From the NCBI GenBank assembly GCA_027296805.1, contig JAPUIR010000219.1, forward strand, positions 1-16,769: DNA of 16,769 nucleotides, read 5' to 3'. The stretch is from Chloroflexota bacterium (lineage in GTDB: Bacteria; Chloroflexota; Dehalococcoidia; Bin125). The translations under genes were made by a program, and so were the position numbers. Numbering within the stretch: the first letter of the stretch is position 1; each line of letters opens with the position of its first letter. This document shows, piece after piece, positions 14,615 to 16,769 of the stretch. Under the pieces are notes generated by a model that had not been told where the DNA came from, ran no database searches, and was given only the letters and a program-made list of their open reading frames with translations.

Positions 14615-16769
14615 CTGTCAGCGTTTCGCCACGACGTCCGAATTTCCGATCGCTCCGCGCCCCGTGGCGGCGGGCGGACGGCCCACGATTCCGACCGTAT
14701 GGCGCGGTTCTGGGCCTGGGCGCGATCGTCCTGCTGAACATGGCCAGCGTCTCGCTGATCCCCGATCTCCCGGACGGCATGTTGTGGGGGGCGTTTGCCG
14801 TGGTGACCGCGGTGGTCGCGTTCGGCCTTCGCCGTCACGTTCACGTCCGAGGCCAGCTCGCGAGGGCGCAGCGGCTGCTCACGACCACGAGCTCCGAGTT
14901 GCGGGAGTCGCACCGCCGTTTGGTCAGCCTGACAGCGATGGAGCGGCACAATCCGGGTGTGACGATCGTTTTTGACGAAGACAGGTCCGTGCGCAGATTC
15001 ACCGGCCGGCAGGTCCTGGAGATCGGCGCCGGCGCCGATCTCACCGCCAAGGCGCGCCGCCAGATCCATGACGACGATTACGCGGAGATTGAGCGCTGTC
15101 TGACGCGCGCGGCATCGTCGCCTGAGTTGGAGCACCCGGTCAGCTTTCGTATGCGCAATGCGGAGGGGGCCTGGCTTCAGTTCGAGGGCACGGTCACGAA
15201 CGCGCTGCGTGAGCCGGGGATTCAGGGCTTGCTTGTGCAGGCCGACGACGTGACCAACAGCCAGCGCTTGCTCTTCAAGCTCCGTGCGCAAGCGCTCTAC
15301 GACCCAGTCACCGGCCTGCCGAATCGCAGCCACGTGATCGATTCATTGGAAGAGATGCTTGCCGTTCCGGAGCGGAAGTCGGTGGCGCTGCTGCTACTGG
15401 ACCTGGACCGCTTCAAGCTAGTCAACGACACGTTGGGCCATGGCGCCGGCGATCAGTTGCTACGGACCATCGCGCGTCGCCTGGAGAATGTCGCGACGGA
15501 CGGCCAAATGGTCGGCCGCCTGGGCGGCGATGAGTTTACGGTGCTGGTCGCCGTTGACACGATTGCGCAGGCCAAGAATCTCGCCGCGCAGATGTTGCAG
15601 GCGGTACGCATGCCGATTGAGCTGGAGGGGACGGAGACGATCATCGCGGCCAGCATCGGCATCGCGCTCGGAGTGGGCGCGGTGACCCAGGGCGAGCTGC
15701 TGCGCAAGGCGGACGCCGCGCTCTATCGGGCGAAGGCGCGGGGACGCGGCCAGTACGCGATTTTCGACGACGCGGAAGATCCGTACACCGTCGAGCGCTT
15801 GCGCTTTGAGGCAGAGTTGCGCCAGGCGGTGGAACGAGATCAATTGCGCCTGATCTACCAGCCTGAGGTGGACCTGCGCAGCGGGAAGGTCGTGGGGGTC
15901 GAGGCGTTGGTGCGCTGGGATCATCCAGAGCGTGGCATGCTGTCGCCCGCGGAGTTTGTGCCGCTGGCGGAGGAGACCGGGGAGATCTTGACGCTCGGTC
16001 GCTGGATCCTGGTAGAGGCCTGCCGGGAAGGAGCCCGCTGGGCGCGCATGCACCGCGAGACGTTCACGATCAGCGTCAACCTCTCCGCGCGGGAGTTCGA
16101 GGATCGCGGGTTGGTGTCTCGGGTGGCCAGCGCGTTGGAACGCTCCGGGCTGCGGGCTGAGTGTCTGCGGCTGGAGATTACCGAGACGGCGCTGCTGCGC
16201 GATAGCCCCGACGCGAACGCGACCTTGGCCGCTTTGAAGGACCTCGGCGTGCAGTTGGCGCTGGACGACTTCGGGATCGGCTACTCGTCGCTGAGCTACC
16301 TCAGCCGGTTGCCCGTGGATGTGGTCAAGATCGATCAGTCGTTCGTGGCGGAGATGACGGTCGATCCGCGGCAACGGGCGATCGTCAAGGCCGTGGTCAC
16401 GCTGGCCCACGCATGCGGCGCGCAGCTTGTGGCCGAGGGGATCGAGACGCACGATCAACTCGCCGCGCTGCAGGAATGGGGCTGCCGCTCCGCGCAAGGC
16501 TTCTATTTCGCGGACGGGTTGAGCGGCGAAGAGATCACGAAGCTCGTGGTACAACGACAGCAGTTCCAGAACGCGGTGAATCCCCTGGGGGCGGCGCCGC
16601 CGGTCGAGGCGAGCAAGACCGCCGCCGAAACAGCCCAGTTCGACTCTGCCACCGGGCTGCCCGCGAAGGTGCTCTACGAAGACCGTCTGACGATCGCGCT
16701 CGCATTGGCCGAGCGCCGCAGTGAGGCGATCGGGATCGGACTCGTCTCGGTGCGGCGAACGGAGGGGGC
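14593..16769 (+). CDS. Membrane-anchored PAS-GGDEF-EAL cyclic-di-GMP protein, 3' end beyond window
   Basis: The frame has no stop before the window end; 725 residues are seen. After a basic N-terminus, two membrane spans lie at about 37-56 and 63-80. A short helical linker, a degenerate PAS-like domain (about 117-222), a GGDEF domain (about 237-395) and an EAL domain (about 405-655) follow. GGDEF at 311-315 is intact. The inhibitory RxxD site expected just before it is absent (TDGQ there). The EAL domain keeps its key acids: EAL at 437-439, LEITET, DDFG from 558, VVKID and AEGIET. So both diguanylate cyclase and phosphodiesterase activities look possible. From residue 683, FDSATGLPAKVLYEDRL resembles the opening of a further GGDEF domain. 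ATG 14593 lacks a well-spaced ribosome site; ATG 14611 is the alternative, overlapping a small ORF. Confidence 0.93.
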   Translation, partial: MARSSRMTVSVSPRRPNFRSLRAPWRRADGPRFRPYGAVLGLGAIVLLNMASVSLIPDLPDGMLWGAFAVVTAVVAFGLRRHVHVRGQLARAQRLLTTTSSELRESHRRLVSLTAMERHNPGVTIVFDEDRSVRRFTGRQVLEIGAGADLTAKARRQIHDDDYAEIERCLTRAASSPELEHPVSFRMRNAEGAWLQFEGTVTNALREPGIQGLLVQADDVTNSQRLLFKLRAQALYDPVTGLPNRSHVIDSLEEMLAVPERKSVALLLLDLDRFKLVNDTLGHGAGDQLLRTIARRLENVATDGQMVGRLGGDEFTVLVAVDTIAQAKNLAAQMLQAVRMPIELEGTETIIAASIGIALGVGAVTQGELLRKADAALYRAKARGRGQYAIFDDAEDPYTVERLRFEAELRQAVERDQLRLIYQPEVDLRSGKVVGVEALVRWDHPERGMLSPAEFVPLAEETGEILTLGRWILVEACREGARWARMHRETFTISVNLSAREFEDRGLVSRVASALERSGLRAECLRLEITETALLRDSPDANATLAALKDLGVQLALDDFGIGYSSLSYLSRLPVDVVKIDQSFVAEMTVDPRQRAIVKAVVTLAHACGAQLVAEGIETHDQLAALQEWGCRSAQGFYFADGLSGEEITKLVVQRQQFQNAVNPLGAAPPVEASKTAAETAQFDSATGLPAKVLYEDRLTIALALAERRSEAIGIGLVSVRRTEG

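Noticed and set aside
14317..15333. 338-codon minus-strand frame opposite the GGDEF-EAL gene, and 364-codon frame 15460-16554
   Set aside because: Both lie antisense to a gene with clear PAS, GGDEF and EAL motifs. Their peptides show the usual composition of high-GC antisense frames.

Overview
This is a GC-rich bacterial chromosomal segment dominated by conserved housekeeping genes. The mix of genes and the wording of several proteins resemble Chloroflexota, especially Dehalococcoidia-like lineages: a XerD-type recombinase, UvrC with a hydrophilic insert, KhpA next to S16, and GTG/TTG starts with Shine-Dalgarno sites. This assignment is from memory of such proteins and is moderate at best. 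I see no plasmid, phage, IS element, CRISPR array or rRNA.

Layout. Bases 1-2135 (+) hold a two-gene unit for cell-surface or small-molecule decoration. It begins with the 3' part of a nucleotidyltransferase-aminotransferase fusion, cut by the window edge, followed with a 4-nt overlap by a LicD-family protein. Bases 2401-14310 are all on the minus strand. In transcription order they are uvrC, a xerD-like recombinase, a strong intrinsic terminator, eno, a DinB-fold gene and two unknown genes (these three linked by 4-nt overlaps), gapA, ffh, rpsP, khpA, rimM, tRNA-Ala(CGC) with its own promoter, a 38-codon small ORF with an excellent ribosome binding site, and an atypical SDR epimerase. From about 14.6 kb on the plus strand lies a membrane-anchored PAS-GGDEF-EAL protein that runs off the window end. 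Just as it leaves, it starts what looks like a second GGDEF-type domain.

How the genes work together. ffh-rpsP-khpA-rimM is a translation, ribosome-maturation and protein-export block that lacks the usual trmD/rplS continuation. gapA and eno are lower-glycolysis genes separated by a small uncharacterised DinB cassette. uvrC and the recombinase serve DNA repair and chromosome resolution. The GGDEF/EAL protein is a cyclic-di-GMP regulator divergent from uvrC.

The least explained parts are the DinB plus two-unknowns cassette, the small ORFs at 3432-3548 and 14438-14614, the palindrome and inverted repeat in the uvrC-xer gap, and the domain order of the GGDEF/EAL protein. I found no clear new defence or mobile system. 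The best 'new biology' candidates are these small, undescribed pieces.
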